Shown: piece after piece, positions 20,815-22,280 of the stretch
How the letters are laid out: the number at the start of each line of letters is the position of its first letter
Numbering within the stretch: the stretch's first letter is position 1
Virus record (IMG/VR): IMGVR_UViG_3300006919_000519
Location: 1 to 22,280 of that record
Reading direction: 5' to 3' (one strand)
Length of the DNA: 22,280 nt
Source: a virus
Made by a program: the position numbers and the translations under genes
Notes under the pieces: generated by a model
What the model was told of the DNA's origin: nothing
Database searches by the model: none
The model's input: the letters and a program-made list of their open reading frames with translations, nothing else

Positions 20815-21579
20815 TTATTCGTTGTATTCGAATGAGTCGTACACCGACGAGGCCGTGTACTCAGGCGGCCCTACGAACCCAGGAGGTTGGTAAGACTGAG
20901 TGGGGATAGCAGGCTGTTGGTACTGTTGCGGTGGGGCGAACATCATGGGACCCATCTGCATCTGCTGCATCTGTTGCTCGAACTGAGCCTGCTGCGCGGG
21001 GTCAACGTTGAAGGCCCCCTGAGCACCGCCCGCACCTATAGTCTGAACGGCCTTCTTGCCAGCGTACTTGAGGGCTTGCTTTCCGACTTGCTGCGCAACG
21101 GTTGTTCCAGCCCCAGCCCCAGCGCCAGTGCCACCTCCGATTCCCAGGGCGCTACCAGCGGCGGTGCCGATAGTACCAAGGCCAGATCCGATTGCACTAC
21201 CAAGCCCGCCCGCTCCAGAGATGGCTGCGCCGACACCTCCTGCTTGTGCTGCAGCTACACCCAGTCCAGCCGTAGCAATGCCAGCGGCTGCGATGGCTGT
21301 GGTCGCCGCTATGTCCTTGGCCCTCTCCTGCCTGAGATCCTTGAAGTAGTCGGCCTCTCTCTGCTGCATCCTTGTCAGCTTCGTGCCACCGTAGTCCTCA
21401 ATACGGCCACCGTGCTTGTCGACCTTTCTCTGAGCCTTCCTGTTGGCTCTAGCCATCTTCCTAGCGGATCTCTTTCTCTGTCTAAACTCCTTGCCCTTGG
21501 TCTCCCCACCGATGGCCATCGCAGTCACGTCCCCACCAGGACCTTCGAGCAGCTCTTTCTTGGTTCCAAATATTCCCAT
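20815..21579 (-). CDS. Gly/Ala-rich internal virion or tail protein, 254 aa
   Basis: Residues 1-90 are strongly basic and helical (RQRKRSARKMARANRKAQRK), perhaps DNA-binding. Residues 90-185 form a long Ala/Gly-rich hydrophobic stretch (AATTAIAAAGIATAGLGVAA) that could enter a membrane or form coiled amphipathic helices. The C-terminus is Gln/Met/Pro-rich and disordered. Such a layout is common in phage internal virion or tail-tip proteins ejected into the host at infection, and the upstream gene encodes a lysozyme-like protein, which fits. Its ATG overlaps the stop of that gene's -1 frame by one base (TGATG). Confidence 0.75.
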   Translation of the reverse strand: MGIFGTKKELLEGPGGDVTAMAIGGETKGKEFRQRKRSARKMARANRKAQRKVDKHGGRIEDYGGTKLTRMQQREADYFKDLRQERAKDIAATTAIAAAGIATAGLGVAAAQAGGVGAAISGAGGLGSAIGSGLGTIGTAAGSALGIGGGTGAGAGAGTTVAQQVGKQALKYAGKKAVQTIGAGGAQGAFNVDPAQQAQFEQQMQQMQMGPMMFAPPQQYQQPAIPTQSYQPPGFVGPPEYTASSVYDSFEYNE

Positions 21580-22280
21580 CAGTCTTCTTCTTTGTTGTAA
21601 TATCCGTAAAACTTCTCAAGGTACTTAGGGAATGGCATGTTCAATCCCTTCAGGTTCTCGGGTTGTTTGTCTCTGACAGTGTACCCAAGATACTCCCTTC
21701 CACCCTGACGACCTTTAAGGTGTCTGAGAGGTACAGATCTAGGTCGGAGAACATGTCATCGAACCCAGCTATCTGAGGGGAGTACTCCTCCCTGAGAGCC
21801 CTGATGTCCTCCTCGTACGGATTGCCACCAGCGACAGACTCAGTGAGTGCCTTGAGCATCACCTTATCCTGTAGGTCCTCGTCCATAAGATACTCCTCCT
21901 TGCTCACACCCTCAAGCATGGGGTCATCCTTCAGCTGATTCCAGAGGAACTGATGAGCACCTACGGCAGACGATGTTGGGTTCTGAGCCCTGTAGTTCAT
22001 CCCCGACTCCACCCCAGCTATGGCCTTCACCAGCCTCATGGGGTCAACCTGTCCGCTCCCCTGATACAACGGGTACTCCGTGACAGTCTTGCCGCTGAAC
22101 TTGTACGTCCTCCCAGGCTTCATGTGCTTGACGTCACCAGTGTCGCTGACACCGAGAACGTCGTGATCAACCCCCTCCATCGTGATGCTGTTCGATGGGA
22201 TGATGTTGAAGTCGTTATCCCTGTCTGGGGAGTCCCTCTTGTACCCCTGCATGGACACACCGCCCTTCAGGACCTTGAAC
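21579..22280 (-). CDS. Lysozyme/transglycosylase-like virion protein, 5' cut, apparent -1 frameshift
   Basis: The frame is open through the right edge (FKVLKGGVSMQGYKRDSPDR), so the GTG at 22258 is probably internal. IAGVESGMNYRAQNPTSSAV followed by GAHQF matches the ES...SAVGxxQ core of SLT-type transglycosylases, with E84 (counted from 22258) as likely catalytic residue. The segment after it (EDLQDKVMLKAL) also fits. Frame 0 stops at 21650, but the -1 frame, open from 21755 to TGA 21581-21579, encodes GRQGGREYLGYTVRDKQPEN and FPKYLEKFYGYYNKEED, which looks like real protein. CTTAAAG at 21719-21713 is a plausible slip site. The protein probably digests peptidoglycan at DNA entry. Confidence 0.7.
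21713..21719 (-). other. Candidate -1 frameshift slip site CTTAAAG
   Basis: In the zero frame the codons are ACC TTA AAG GTC. Slipping back one base after AAG joins DTLK to GRQGGREYLG. The shift must lie between the -1-frame stop at 21758-21756 and the zero-frame stop at 21652-21650. The site is only a partial match to X XXY YYZ. Confidence 0.4.

Noticed and set aside
20887-21600. Plus-strand ORF of 237 codons opposite the Gly/Ala-rich protein
   Set aside because: Its Ser/Leu/Cys-rich composition is that expected from antisense of a Gly/Ala/Gln-rich gene; no start signal is seen.
1-22280. CRISPR arrays, insertion sequences or integrase/attachment sites
   Set aside because: No spaced direct-repeat array, transposase or integrase-like ORF was seen; the tRNA-like element has no nearby integrase that would suggest an attachment site.

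Overview
The window is part of the genome of a tailed double-stranded DNA phage (Caudoviricetes). It carries a large terminase, a portal, a scaffold-like protein, a major capsid protein, fibre and lectin-like proteins, an endolysin-type peptidase and virion-internal proteins. The host is probably a member of the Bacteroidota. Perfect copies of the Bacteroidota -7 promoter box TAnnTTTG stand in front of several genes, start codons lack Shine-Dalgarno sequences, and the tRNA gene does not encode CCA. The short conserved proteins resemble those of uncultured marine phages. Family assignments are from memory of protein families, not from a search.

Nearly everything lies on the minus strand, so the map reads right to left. 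At the right edge (21579-22280) is the 3' end of a lysozyme/transglycosylase-like virion protein with an apparent -1 frameshift. It is followed by a Gly/Ala-rich internal protein, a beta-rich protein and a 228-residue protein, ending at a bidirectional terminator (about 19603-19629). A plus-strand gene for a small secreted protein (19262-19600) shares this terminator and looks like a recently acquired moron. Next come a small basic ORF and an M15-family peptidase. A plus-strand winged-helix-like regulator (18204-18632) then sits antisense in the middle of the minus-strand series.

From 18191 leftward is the packaging and assembly block: three small conserved proteins, a tandem GroES-like co-chaperonin, a small coiled-coil protein (possible small terminase), a tRNA-like element, a 43-residue basic protein, tRNA-Arg(UCU), a Cys-rich protein, TerL and portal. 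Then come a 155-residue beta protein, a 760-residue fibre with a collagen-like stretch and internal repeats, a concanavalin-like lectin protein, and a run of overlapping small basic proteins of kinds shared with giant algal viruses. The block 232-6704 holds two paralogous small beta proteins, a third beta protein, scaffold, capsid, a possible decoration protein, a LamG-like protein and a Lys-rich protein, closed by a terminator. A new promoter at the left edge starts another conserved structural gene.

The functional picture is one late-gene region: head assembly (portal, scaffold, capsid, co-chaperonin), packaging (TerL), adsorption (fibre, lectins) and lysis/entry enzymes. The genes are packed with 1-nt and 4-nt stop/start overlaps. 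The most unusual points are promoter boxes only 4-5 nt from start codons (predicted leaderless mRNAs), a regulator embedded antisense in an operon, an anomalous tRNA-like element, a terminase with no Lys in its P-loop, and a possible programmed frameshift. No stretch over 100 bases is without a predicted gene or RNA.
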